Assembly: GCA_903813345.2 (NCBI GenBank)
Contig: CAIIXF020000007.1
Coordinates: forward strand, 7,013,730 to 7,077,729
DNA: 64,000 bases
Reading direction: 5' to 3'
Source of the DNA: Owenia fusiformis
Taxonomy: Eukaryota > Annelida > Polychaeta > Sabellida > Oweniidae
Below the pieces are notes generated by a model. It did no database searches and was not told the DNA's origin. It saw nothing but the letters and a program-made list of their open reading frames with translations. The number at the start of each line of letters is the position of its first letter. Positions within the stretch are counted from its first letter, which is position 1. Made by a program: the position numbers and the translations under genes. Shown here piece after piece: positions 22,796 through 37,700 of this stretch.

Positions 22796-25700
22796 CTGAA
22801 ATCAAAATATACTAAGTGAGATATTTGGGAAATCGTTTAACAGATAGATATCAGTACAGTAGCAATATTCTATAACCCTGCTTATGCTTATGGGCGTTAG
22901 CAGACGGTTGCGTAGGGCGCAACTGTGACTGCATCCCCTTTTTAAGCTAATGTTCCTGCGGATTGCGTTCATGATGCTGAGGAGAGGGAGACTCATAGAA
23001 AAGAAGAACTGTGTGCTCTAGCGAAAGAGATGGAGACGCTAGACTTCAAGTGATAGCAATGATGATGGATGGAGACCGTTTTTAGTTGTAGTTCAAATGT
23101 AGCTTTATGCGGTGTTTAGGTTTCAATACATAATCTTTATATCAGTCAGACGGCACAGCCCCTAGTTTGAATTGTCTACACAAAATATGATTTACCTGTA
23201 TGCAATCTGATCTCCCAGTTGTCTCCAGTTTGCTTGCAATGTTTACAGTGTTGCCATAGATATCATATTGTGGCTTCTTTGATCCAGCTACACCTGCTGT
23301 AACTGGACCGAAACTTATACCTGAAACATATAAGATATATACATAGTTACACATAATATGTTACTCATAATAGTTACACATACATAAATTATATACTCAT
23401 TGTATTAGTATAACAATTTGGAACATATAAACTATACCCCGAAATTCTACCATACATTTTCACTATACACGAATCATACTCAATCATAATCCAGTTCTTT
23501 CCTGTGAATTTGATTCAATGTGATAAAAACATTTGATCATTTTTCTAGTAACAATCACTATTGGTTTCTTACCCACTCTAAGTGTAAAGTTGGCTAATGC
23601 CTCTTCGTTGATCCTCGCTATTTTCTCCTTCATAGCAAACACAAAATACACCAAAATATTCAGATGGTGTATGATAGACTCGTCTGTATCCTGCAAATAA
23701 TTTTGAAAAAGTATTAGTAACAGTGCTTTTTGGAATTTTTCAAATGTTTTATAGCTTCCCTTTGTATTTTCCCTCTACTTGCATATCAGCAAAGATTCCA
23801 GCTATTTGTACAATTGAAAGTCATGATAGAGAATAACATCACAAAATATAATTCCTAAGATATACACAATCAAACGTAATCAAATCAAATCAATATGAAA
23901 GATCTATGTTTAAAAGCTGGCTGGTACCAGTACAACAAAACAAATTATCCAAGAGAAACATTCCAAGAATCATAATTACAATCTAGAAACCATAAAATCG
24001 CTTGCAGAATTGAATTAAAAACAACAGCTTTAACCTGGAACTGTTATTTACCTGAATTTGTAGTTCGGGTCTAAGTCCTAGTGCAGTCATATAACTGGTT
24101 CCATGACTCTTCATTTTGTTGATTGCACGGAATCTATCATCAAGGAGGAGCTACAATTAAAAATGGTTGTGATCAAGGTCTAATAAATAACACATGACTT
24201 TTGATAATGTATTTAAATTCCATTTAAGAGGAGTTAAAAGCGACACATGACTTTTGATAATGTATTTAGATTCCAATCAAGAGAAGATGAAAGCAACACG
24301 TGACTTTTGATGATGTATTTAGATTCCATTAAAGAGGAGATAAAAGAAAAACACATGACTTTTGATAATGTATTTAGATTTCGTTAAAGAAACGATAAAA
24401 GCAATACATGACTACTGATTATGTATCTGCATTTTACCATTTTACCATAAAGAACATATGGATAGTGTAAAGTGATTATGCTTTTCCCCATTTCTCTAAA
24501 CATAAGATGAAAGCAACACATAACACATAATGAAGATCATGCTATTCAATGTCATCCATTATAAAAGAAATCGTCCATACAATTCTTAGCTTGGCCACCT
24601 TACCTCATCAAATTCAATTATGATATCATTAAGTCTCTTGCCACATTCCACTGCTTGGCCATGGTTGCTAAGTTCCTGGTAATAGCCACTAAAGTTGGAT
24701 ACAGAGGCGAACATTACTGCAACCGTAGAGTAGAAATGACTGTGCAAATCCTGCAAAAATAACAAAATAGATTTTGCAACACTGGAATTCATATATCTTG
24801 CATTTTACAGATAAATATGAATGTGGATTTTTATTCTGGTTTTGAGGAATTAGACTACAGTAAATACAGTATGTATAGCCTGTATATAAATTACTATAAT
24901 GAGATATATTTACATGATTTTGCTATTTCTTAACAGCATTCTTGAGGTGATCTGAATGACAATGTTTAGTTCAACAGTTAGTAATATTGAAAAAAGTAAA
25001 TCAAAATACTATTGTTTGTTGTGGGAAATTCAGAGTCAACATACCTCGAAATAGTAACAGTAAACAATTATATATGAAGAACATGACTTACAGTCTGAAG
25101 TCGGTTGTCAATATATTGTATTGCTACGTGAGTAGGGACCATATTGCATAGGATCTGTCTGTTGTAATTCTTAAGGTCATCAAGTTCTGTTCTTTCATCT
25201 GTAGCCTAAAGAGTAGTGTGATTGGTGATTTTTACATTGTTATTTAAACGTGCACTGATATTATCTTATGCATTGGTTTTATTTGCAGTTTATTTGGACA
25301 CAAACGTTGAAAACGCAGACATTAAAATATTGTTAGAACTATATTAAGTTTTTTAATCAATACTTAATGTCTTGAATGAGAACGGGAAATGTTGATATAA
25401 GCAATATTGTACATTATATTTAAATGTGTAACTGATTTCAAATCTTTGTTATTAATTTAAAAAAAAGTAATAAAGAGAAGTTATTCTTGAAAAACTGCAA
25501 GAATAACAAAAAACAACAACAAAACTTATAATTTATTAGTACTATATCATCCAAGCAACTAGATTTAACAATTTTTGTCAAGCGAAGTGAACAGCTATAT
25601 ACAAATATATACTTTTAAATAAATAATTACCTGTGCCTTCCACATAAATTCCAGTCTGTATATCCATTCAATCTGTCTCCCATGTAGGAAGAGTGCAAGC

Positions 25701-28700
25701 AGAACCAAGAACAGAGCTAAAACACCAGATAGATGTGTCGGTACATCAGCCCTGAAAGAGCCCAGCACGATTTTGAAACATTGCAATCCAAGCTCAGTTG
25801 GAAAATACACAGATAGAAAATTCAAAGATATGAGCCCGTAAATGGATTTGTGAAACATGTATTGCTTCGTAGATCATTTGTTGCGTTTGTTTTTCAAAAT
25901 GCTGCCTGTTTAAAATCCATGCTGAACTTACTTTGTAAGAGTGTCATGCGAGACGAATAGTTGCGGGTGGATCACCTCGACCACGATGCTATACACAATG
26001 ACCATGACTATCATGAGGACTACCTTCACAAGGGAGGGTAACTTCACGAACACTGCGACAGTAATACAGCCAAGGATCCCACTAATGTAAATGTATTGAG
26101 GCATCTCACAGGATAGATGGTAGTTGATCTCCTCCTGTGATATGGCAAGCAAACTGTAAAGGAAACCTTCCTTACAGCAAAGCTGGAATAGATTTGAGGG
26201 AAAGGAATTATCATACTGTACACTCCCCTCCAAAAGTTTGGCAACTGGAAATCTCAAACAGGGGTTTTCACGCTACCCAATAGAACTTCCAGTTGTAAAA
26301 CTTATGGAGATTAGATAGGGTAGATGTATTGTTTACAACTCATAATGATACAGTTTTGGTTTTAGATTTTTCTTGCTCTTTAATGTAAAGAGTAAGTCCG
26401 GAAAAGCAGTAAGCGGTGTCTAATTGTCTAATGTTTCATATTTAGTTCTTGAATAAGGGTACATTTAAGGCGTACGTTTATTTATGTTGTGCCGTCCTAC
26501 TGTATTAAACTACCTAAATACCATGAGATAGAACGAGTACTCATATAGAACGCCATGTCATGAACAACTTACCACATTGACTAGACCAACTGCATACACC
26601 AAGATTAAAGTAGTTGTTACTACAACCAGCCTGATCACTGGTGACTTTCTCAGATCACAACTTATACACTGAAACAAAAATGAGCATTCCAATCTCATGT
26701 ATTGTTTTGCAAGGTTGCAATTGTAATTTTATTGGAAGAAAAAAACATTCTGATCTCTCATGCTTAGTAGCTACGTAAAAACTTGGTTATCATTTTGTCA
26801 ATTACATATTGTAGAATGGGGAGCACATCAAAAGAGCAATGTCCCCAAATAAGCTATATTGTTTTGCGCCAAAACAAACTTAATACTAACAATGTTATCG
26901 TAATGAAGAGACTGCTCTTACCTTTATTTTGGCGCCCATGACTAGAATAAGCATTAATGATATCCAACAGAAAGCTGCTAGGAATAGCAGCAGAAGAAGC
27001 ACGGTCCTTGGTAGGATGACGGCCTGCATAACGGCCAAACAGATCAGCAGTAGCAGAGTGCATACCATACTGCATGGAAACGTGTTATCCTTCGTTGTGG
27101 AATACTGAAATGAAGAGAGAGTTTTAGATAATCACTTTGTGGGGAATTGGGATTGTTATCAGGGTCTTTTTGTCACATATTTCTATTTGCCATAATTTTG
27201 AGTGTATGGATCAAGAATGGAACCGGAAGCCCCGAACTTTGAACATTTAACTTCCGCATGTAGCATTTTTCCTTTAGGCTAGATGAACTGATTGCAAACA
27301 TTTCTTTATACTTCCAGTCTTCTACCAGTGACATTCAGCGCCAACACACTTGTTTGGCCCAACTGGGATCAGAATAAGAATTTGTTTAACATTTTGAACG
27401 TACCCTTTTTTCCCTGACTTCACTTTTAAACCTGAGGGTGACCACATTTGCGTGATGTGACATGGCAGTCCCGATACTCCCGATAGAAATGGCTTGTGCT
27501 AGATACTTGTTAACTCTGTTTGTAGACTGGTCTGTGGTTTGCCTGCAAATTCATACATGTTTGTATTATACAGTTGTTCATGCTAGTCTGTTTTGTGATT
27601 ATTGATATTTTTGCAAGGCCAGCCTTTCTGTTTTCTATACACAGAGATATTTTTGTGTTCGGGGGTAAACCCAAGATATTGTGGCTCCTCGCTTTCACCA
27701 GCGTTGGTATGTTACGCTTTGGTTTAGAAATAGCATATTAGAGGAGTCTTTAAGCCCTTGGTTATTATCAGTGCTGTTGAGGGATTCAGCAGAGATACAT
27801 ACTCCCTTTCAAAAGTATGGCATACCCCGACGTTCCATTGAATAGCATTTATATTTGCAATTTTATTATTTTCCTAATTTAATTGGAATAAAGTATGAAT
27901 TTTAAATTGCCAAACATAAATGACTTTTACATTGACCAATAGGGGAGTGGGAGTTGCTAAATCTTTGATGGGAAGTGTAAATTCATTATGCATATTAAGA
28001 ACATAGTAACTTAGAATTATATAAGCACGAACTATCGACGTTGATATGAAGACTGAAACCATACACTGCATCACGATACTCCACATGATATTTTGAAAAC
28101 AAATCTGATGTTTAATTTTGATATTGTCAAAATAATTTGAAGGTAAGTATATTTTGGAGATTCTAAGGCTCTGATTCGACATTGATTTGACTGCTACAAG
28201 GTAAGGAATGAGGAACACGAACTTAGGGTGTGTCTAGCTTTATCATATACATTTCTGGCATACCTTTTCTTGTTTTGTTTTCTGTATGAATCTGTGGATT
28301 TCGTCTGGAAATAAAATTATTGTGATATAGTTTATAGTCTCTAGGGGTTAAACAGGGCAAGTCATTCCCAGGGTATTGTGTTGGTTCTGCTTAGTTAGAA
28401 AGATATGTTGTTACATTAGTATCCTATGTAGGATGTGTAAATGGATCAAAATGAGATATTACAATTGAACATCTTCTATTTGTGAACTTTTGGAGGTACA
28501 TCACACAAATATGAAATATTTGAGAAAAGATATAAAGAAAATTCCAAAAGTTATTCCAAAATTCTAAAGTTGCATTTCTGGCTCACCATGTATTTGAAAT
28601 TATCTACTGAAGATAAAACAATAGATAATGACCTAATAACTTACTGAAAATAACTGGGAGTATTTATCTTCATTCTGTGTGGCCATTATAGAAGCAAATG

Positions 28701-31700
28701 GCACATCAGCATTGAATCTCATAGAGTGCATCAGTTGAATAAGGGATGATGATACACTATTGAATGACGGTACGGCGTTGGCCTTCGCTGTAGGTTCATG
28801 CTGGCGGAAATGTCTATGCAGCAAGCTTCGGTTCTGGAAAAGAGGGGGATAACCCAGAATTCAAATGAAGATAAACCTCCGGGCATAGAGATAGGTTCAT
28901 GTATGAATTCTGGGTATTCACTTCTCTTGTTCGAGAATGAAGTGGTATATGTACACAATACTACGTATATTAATAATCGTCAAATGTTTTCACTTTTTAT
29001 AAATACGTACTTAGGCCAGTGAATGTGTAGTGAATATTCATTTCTATAATCACTCTCATTACAAGCTGATTTTGAGAATGCAAATGAACTTAAATAGTCT
29101 GGAAACACCAAACGACAAATCTAACGAAAATTGCAACTATTATTAGATATTTACCCTTCGTTGCGGGTCCATTTTGACAAGGAATGTTTGCAGATTCGAT
29201 TCCTTTAATATCTGATTTCTCTCCCAATTACTTGTAGTATCTACCTCGAACTCTCCGTCCAGGTGGTCCAGCGTGACCTTGCTAATATGTACCCTCCTGG
29301 AGAAAAAAGGAAATACTATACGATCCCCCAAGCTGGTAATGCAAATAGCCATTGCATAAGAAATACGGAAACCGTGTGCGTCTGTCAGCTTGTTCGAGGC
29401 CTGACCTTGTGCAGACATTTTTATTTTGACGTTTACGTTACTATAATTTCAAAATATAGAAATTGCAAAATAAGAAACTGAGACTAGCAGCTTATCTTAT
29501 TAGGGCTTCTAGGATTAGGAGGATCAGGAACATGTATACGATAAGTTATGATATGTGTTCGACTCCCCAAATGGAATCTTATCAAAAAGGGATAGTTTGA
29601 ATTAACCACTACGTAAAAAGTAACACAGTTTTCATCCATATCTGTGACAGCTTTATCTGAATATGGATGTAACATGATTTCGTTAGCCTTGCATATTACA
29701 TTTCATATATATCCTTATACATATTCAAAAAGTGTAGAAAGTCTTACAATCATTACTAGATGGTTAACTCCAGAGGTATTACCAGGGGCATAACCAGCAG
29801 GGTATAAAATTAGGTGAGGCAAAAAATACAGGCGAGGCCAATTGAGGCTAAGGAGGCATTTGACTACATTTGCACTTCCTTTCCACAGTTTTAATTGGAA
29901 ATGTCTCAAAAATATATTTCGGTAAACATTTGTTGAGGCGGTTGCCTCGTCTGCCTCAGGTTACGCCCATGATTCCTTACCCATGCGTCCCAGATGCTTG
30001 TATCTGATTGGCTAGGAGAACATCGTTTCCCCATACGTCATAATGCCACCGTTTCTGTCCCATAATACCACTAACTACTGACCCTGTATGAACCCCGACT
30101 CTTAAATTGATTGGCACTTCTGTGGTTCCCTTGATTGCACTAAAAGAAAAAGAGACAGATATTCAGAATTAATAATGAAATAATTTTTTACTCTAATCTG
30201 TATTTGAATCACAGTGTGAATGTTACTTTCATCATCAGCGTCACAAGTTATCTGCTTTGTCATAACTATAGTGTATTTTTCAAATTTAGTTGTAGCTACA
30301 CACATTCATTATGTTCTTGATCCGTTTTCTTCATCACAATGAGCAAGCGCAGACGGCAAACATTAGAAACACATTACAAGCCAGTCTCACCTGATAGCTT
30401 CAATGAGGTCCAGTCCGAGGTCTACGCAACATTTAGCGTGGTCTGGTCTGGGGTCTGGGAGGCCACTGACGCAGAAATAACCATCACCGAGAAGCTTCAC
30501 TCGTAAACAATGATTCTCCTGGAAAAGGAATGAACTTGGTCCTATTGTATGACAATCATAACATTTCTAAATGACTCATAATTGTAGAGTCCATTTCACT
30601 GGAAAATATATTCCTATTGTACATGAATGACATTTGTATATCTTGGATTGCTTCTAGTTTGGCTTATAAAGTGTGTGGCCTCTTATATTTGGATGCTCCT
30701 CTGCCATGTTATTTTCAATAAGATTAACATGGCTGAAATTCTTCAAATTACAAGACGGCACAGGCTTATTGCACAAAAAACTAAAAAATCTGAAATATAC
30801 AAATGTCATTCATGTACATTATGAATATACTTTTCCATATATTATTGCATAATGGTCTCCCAATTTCTTATTTTTACCGTTCTACTGACGCAATGAAGCA
30901 GTGAAATGGACTCTAGAAAGTTTATCTTTATAATATCAAACAAGCTTAGGATATGGCCATGAAAATATTATTCATTGAATTGTCATTTGTAATGTAATAT
31001 AATTGTAATCGCCATTTCATCGTTCTCTCGTCATACTTACAACTGCAAGTTGGTCGAACTTTCCAAACAACTCGTTGACAATACGGACAAGCTCCTGTGC
31101 TGTGCACTGAGAGGCAAGAGTGGAGAAGCCAGCGATATCAGCAAACAGAACACTTTAAAAAGAAGAAAATCATGATAAACAATACAGCCTGGAAATGATT
31201 AGGAAATCCTAATTCAATCTCTAATTTTGGAATTACTTTTCCACTGTTTGGTCAATCGAACATCAACCATAATTTTGGGATAAAGGGAGGGGTGGTGTTG
31301 CATTACATTGAACTATTTTATTCTTCAGAGGGTCTTTATTAAGGTAAATTTTTAAGTCCTACCTAACAGAGTTATGTTTCTGGAGATAAGGCTCTGGGAA
31401 TACAGCATTGTCAGATGACAGCATGTCTTCTTTCACATCTGCTGCAAGTTGTTGCGGCAGTAGAGATTGTAATAAACCGTCCTGAAAATAAAACGACTTC
31501 GTTTTATTCATTAATTTCTAAATGATGTCGTAATGTACAGATTTGAGTTGAATGGAATTGTGATATTCTATTGGGCATGTTATTATAATACGAAATGTAC
31601 ACTTAATGAAGTTTACATGGTGCAGTAAAAACCTAAAGTTATGGTTATCTGATTAGATGGTAAAGCATTTGTTCCATTCAGTACGGCGATATTTCCTGGT

Positions 31701-34700
31701 GATATTGGGTCATGGCTTCAGTCTCTCCCTAAATTGAAAGCTTATCAATGATAAAGAAAAGATAAAATTCTACCGTTTACCAGTACAACATTTATAAGTA
31801 TCAATCTTTCACATGTGATGACCATCTTCATAATCTATCATTAGTGCATGGACAGATATATCTCAAAGAGGGGAGAAGTGTTAAATACACAGTTTGATTC
31901 CGAGAAATTAGCACAAATCGTATGCACATAGTTTGTTCTATATTGTTCTAAATTACACAAACTGAAATTGATTTTGAAATCATGGCCAATCACATTGCTC
32001 TAATTGAAAAGATTCATTGGTTACTCATTTCCGCGGTGAATGAACGGTTCCAATGTTCTTTAATCACTAGAAAAGGAAACTGAAGTCCAACTGATCAAAT
32101 TAATTAAGTATTTACTTCATTTCGGAAATTACATTCAACTGGCATCTGACATCAATCGACAATATTGAATTACAATACACGGCATATCGTTTCCTACAAA
32201 TCTCATTTCCAGATATCGAGATTGCAACAATTTATTCTCTAAGACATCTCGTAAAATATATTTCTGTTTTGGAAAATACAATCGTGAAATCCATCTACAC
32301 AGTGATCTCGGTTTAATTAAGCTCAAGGGAACATAATGTTGTCAAATTGTTTTATCTGGCGCTATTGTATCCGGTCCTTACGATTTGACATAGTTTTTGC
32401 TCGTTCATCGTAAAAATAATGTACATGTTTGTAACTAAGTAAACCTCATCTGTACCAACGGTATAACTAGCCCACCACATGGGAAATCAAATAAGGTGAC
32501 ACAATGTTACCTTCGTGAACATATAAAACGTAGAATGTAACTGATTTCATGTTGATCCACATTTAACTTCTTATGGCTTTACACATAAGACTGTAGATAC
32601 TGTACTTAAATATAACATTTCTTATTATTCATATCATAATCTATCATTAGTGCATGGACAGATATATCTCAAAGAGGGGAGAAGTGTTAACTACACAGTT
32701 TGATTCAGAGTAATTAGCACAAATCGGATTCTTATGGCCTTACACATAAGACTGTAGATACTGTACTTAAATAAAACATTTCTTACTATTCTGTCCTCGT
32801 AATCTTCCACCTCCAGCCTTGCTGAGATAAAGGTACGCGTCTCCACAAAGGCTTTCCTCTGCGCCCTCTCCGTCATACAATGGATGAACAGCCCCGCGAT
32901 GTTTGCAGCACCGAACAACACAGCGTTGGCGATCAACTGAAACAATCGAGAAAATATGGTTAGCTCAATGGAGTGAAACATTCAATGGAGCAACATTCCA
33001 GTTAAAACTTGTCCAAGAGAATTGGAGTTCCAATCCAGATTCTAGAAGATGGACGGTCTTTTGCATTGGAGTTTTGAGGTGGGTACTGAGTCTGGTTGCT
33101 TAGTTGTGTAATCAAAACGACTAAAATTTATCATGTGCACGACTGCACGACACTTTGTTACCTTATCGCATCTTCTTCCTGACCACATATATTTGTAAGA
33201 ATAAGATGTGGTAATTGGTGGAATGGATAAGATCTACTTGAATGCATTGTGGGTCCAGTCTCTAAAATGATTTGATTGGATCATGGTAACAATCATTCCA
33301 TTTATAATTTTCTGGACCGATTTAAAGATGTCACTTTGGTTAAAATTAAAATCGAAAATATCCTGACATATGTTTCTATAATTGAGCCTGTGTAAACTAA
33401 ATGCAATGCTATTTGATCGCATTAATTGACTTGTTAACTTTATTCTGTAGTGAGAACTCTAGTAAAACATATGTTTTTCCAATAAAAGTAGTATTAATGT
33501 CTGAAAAGTCTGAAATGGTATTCATTAGGCCACGACTAAACCTGTTTTAGATAGAACAACATGTAATAGAACCAGGCCTTTGTTTGTTTAGAGGTATCAT
33601 TTAAGAAGAGAGCTACCGGACGAGTCTTTTACCCCGAAATTGCAAATATACATACCAAAGTGAAATGAAATACTAAAATCCTAACAGGGCAAAAAGAATG
33701 TTTTGACAGGGGGTTTTGGGATCAGCAACCGCTAAACAGATATATAATGTGTACTGGCCCCATGAAAGTTTATGCAATGTAGTCTATGCCATACCGCATA
33801 CTATGTGGCACGTTTTAATATAAAAAGGTATATTATGACATAAGGTACGTTTGACGTTTTGATGTTTTGTAAGAGTTTGCAATAGTTTTCGAAGAGGGTC
33901 GTAACACACCAGAAATCGAGGTGAATTGTGTTGGGTTCCTAGATATAAAGCTCGTAGAATGCTCAGAATGGTATTAAACATATCATTCCATAAGAGCACG
34001 AATGTGAAAAATGAACAACCAGAAAACATGATCTTGAACAGAGTTTAATTCCCTTTTACAGTTAACATTCTATGTAAGGCTCTCACGTAGCCAGCTTTTG
34101 CCAAGTTTTTCTTTAAAAATCCGAACTCTGGCCTTAAATTCGCGAAAAGTGTTCAAAATAGTGAAAAACAGCATGGTTTTGAAAGAAATGTTCCCAAATT
34201 TTCCCAAACCCCATCCCATGGCTACGGCCCTGACGTTTTTCCAAATTTGGTATCAACCACCAAAAAACACATAATTGTAAAATGGGCATATTTAGTAAAA
34301 GGTCGATACCTCGCTGTTATTTCAACATAAATCATATCATTCCTTATGAGTCTGTTGAGTAAGATTCTCGACTACTGACATTAATCAAAAGATGTGAATA
34401 GAAACCGTCAATAAAATGATTTCACGTAGTGCATGTCTTCGAGCGTTAACATCATGCAAAATGTTTTATTCAATGAGATACTGCTGACTTCCTGGGGGGA
34501 TTTCATGTTCAACCAAAATTGCCATCAATACGGAAAATCAATTATCCGAAAAAATGAAAGAGCAATTTTCTCTTAGTTTATAAGTATAAGCTCTATAAAG
34601 TAGATAATTTACCGTAAGTTTGATAAATTGTTGTGGCCGTTTTATTTCCTGCCAAATTCCCACCTCGTGAAAACGGACAGAGAACCACAATGTAATTACA

Positions 34701-37700
34701 AACCACTATGACTTGTCTGTTTGATGTTTTATAAATCAACGTGTTTTGTTTTTATTTGCCTTTGACACTTCATTACCATGGTGATAACCCCTTGTTTCCA
34801 CAATCAAACCACATACAATTAATCTTCCACATGGGGAAGTCCACCAGCTGAAGTCATATGAAGCGACATCAGAAAACAAAAACGAACCTATATCTAACGT
34901 GTGAGTTCTCATATCGAGTAATAGATGTGTTCACAACAAAGGATACTGAGATTTATGACTTAATTGCCTAAGGTTATTTCATTCTCTAATAGATCCCTTG
35001 CCAAATGATACCCTGAAACCAGAGGCTAGTACCACACTAGCCTCTTAGGACCTCAAAATGGTATTACACTACAGTACAACCTTCAAGACCTTACATAGGA
35101 GTTCAATTTGCGCATATGACATGAATGCTAGCTAATTATTTATGAGGGCACAAAATGCAGTGACTGCAGCTCCCCCTTTATACATCACCTCCAGAGGCAG
35201 GGGGTTTGGAGTCCAATCAAGATTAGTCAGTCTCGATCTGAACAATGTTGCATCAGTAAGTTGCTCTTATACCCATGAGTTGACAGATAAAACGTAATTG
35301 ATATTACTTGTTGCAGTCTAAACAATCGGTGGATCTGAGGGAGTCCACATGGATTGAGACATCTCAGATACACAGTATCGGCATCAATCGCCGTCTGGTG
35401 TGTAAACATGGATCTTTTTTTGAGTAAAGTACATGTATGTCAATCATATCATATGTCTTGAGTTATTTCTTCGAATACCTTTATTCTGGGTGGGCAGCAT
35501 GTGATCATTTTTTGATGTGGTGTTTGGAAATAGTACTTTAACATGGACAGCTTACCCCGTTAACCAGAAGATAAGGAAAACTATATGAATCTCATTTTTA
35601 GAATGTCATTGGTTTAGAAAAAGGTTGTGTTATTATTAATCAATATACGTGCAGCAACGTCTTAGCATGTCATTATTCTGGAAAATGCAACATGGGCAGC
35701 TAGGTCGTAGCATGTCATTATTTTTAAGTCTTCGGACTAGTAAAAACATTGGCAGCAACGTCAAAGCAGTTACTATTGTGATAATTCATAACTTTCGATG
35801 CAGCAAAAACTTCGTAACTTTTTTAGATGAGTAGTAAGAAAACTAAAAGTTCTGGGTCACGTTTGCAACAACAAACAGGAGTAACGTTTGTTCGTATATA
35901 TTCAACTTCATTCAGACACATAGACGTTGAAGGTCTGCAAGGTTGTTGTGATATCTTGGCTGAGATAGGTCAGATCAGAATAACTTCAAACCAGTGTATG
36001 TACATACCGATGAGCAGTCAATATTCGGGAAATGTCAAGATAAATACTAAAACATGTATAAAGATGTAGTATGTTTTGTATCAGAGCTCATTAACGCTAT
36101 GTTCGCGAATACACCTGGGCATACCTGTGTACGGCGTGCATTAAGGTGTGTATTCAAGAGATCTAGAGGAAATATGAAATCAGCCATTATGTAAAGCTAC
36201 ACATGCGCCTCTCTCAACGAAAGCAGATCTCGTCAAATTACCGTGAGATAAGATAAACTCTGGAATAACGCTACCCTTTTCAATAGTCGACTGCTGTTCG
36301 TTTCTTCAAAAGAGAGCTTCATCTCGTAGTTGCGTCTAACTTCTTGGTAGCCGGATTGGTACCATGGTTGATTACCACCAAAACGTACGATATCCAAGAG
36401 CTTGGATGTATAGATTGTACAATCTGTCTACACAGAGACGGTGAAATAATGAGTTTTGCATGTTGAGATGACCTAATGTTGTTTAATGTTTTCATACTTG
36501 GCATGAAGAAAATGTGTTTTCCCTTCTTCTGATCTTTTACCTGTTTATCTAGTTACCGAATGTTCATCTCACCTGGCCAGATGCCATACAGACTTCATGT
36601 CATAATCTAGCTTCTTAAGAGGATACTCTGAACCATGATCGGCTATATTCGCTAACCTCTCGCTAACAAATGATTCTTAGTTTTGAGTCGATCTCAACGT
36701 ACTCAAATGAAGTCTTCGTGGCGTTTTATTGGAGTTTGGATTAAGAATTAATGTAACACATTTAGTAATATGTGGAGAATTTCTAAAATTATATTTTGAT
36801 TGGATGTAGAGATGGACAAAGAATGATTTCTTGCGCTGCTTAAAGAGTGGAGTAGAAGTGGGACTCTTTCAAATAGTATGAGGGTATGAATCTATCCATC
36901 AGTCATTCAAAGATATGATTTATAGTATGACAACGCAAGGTTACTTTGTTCACAAGAGCTATCTCTTTACGCAATATATTAATCAGTGGAACGCTGTTGT
37001 ACTTATAGAACTGGGTTTCAACATGAACCTCTATATATGGTTTTAAACAGGTTAACATGGTTCAATGCGTTAAGTTTACGATATTGCCCCTTGTGCATTC
37101 TTCACGTCTGAGTAGTCTTGCATCAAGCCATTGTCCTCTCCTTATTAACTATTCCTTGCCCAGTAATAGAGGAAGGATACACAGGGGATTGATGTATGAC
37201 TAGGCTTGCTTCACCCCCTTATCTACAAAGTAAGGGGGAGAGGGACTAGGCATTGCGCCCCCATTATAAGTAAAGACCGAGTATGCGAAGATGTTGTGCC
37301 CCGTGATCTATATAATTTTGCATCCAAGCTTTGAATTGTAATACCCCATCCATCAATATCCCGACCCAGACCCTCTGTCAAGAGAGAAAGAAAATGTGAA
37401 GGACACAAAGGCATTGATGCAAGATTAATATGATGGAAATAAACATCAGGGTAAGGGTGAATTAGAACCTGGTTACAGTAGATAGCCTGGAAACCTGAGT
37501 GATGATTATCTTGCACATGGTGGTGGTGAGGTCATGTTCCATAACCTCGTAATAACACAACTTCTAATACGAAATACTGTCTGCTCTTGCTCTACTAGAG
37601 CTTGTATAGAGCCTCACGTAAAGGAATTTGAAAGTAAATTGTGGTCCGAAACAGAAACGTACGTTACGTGGTCCCAGTGTGGTAATTAAGCCTAGTCTCC

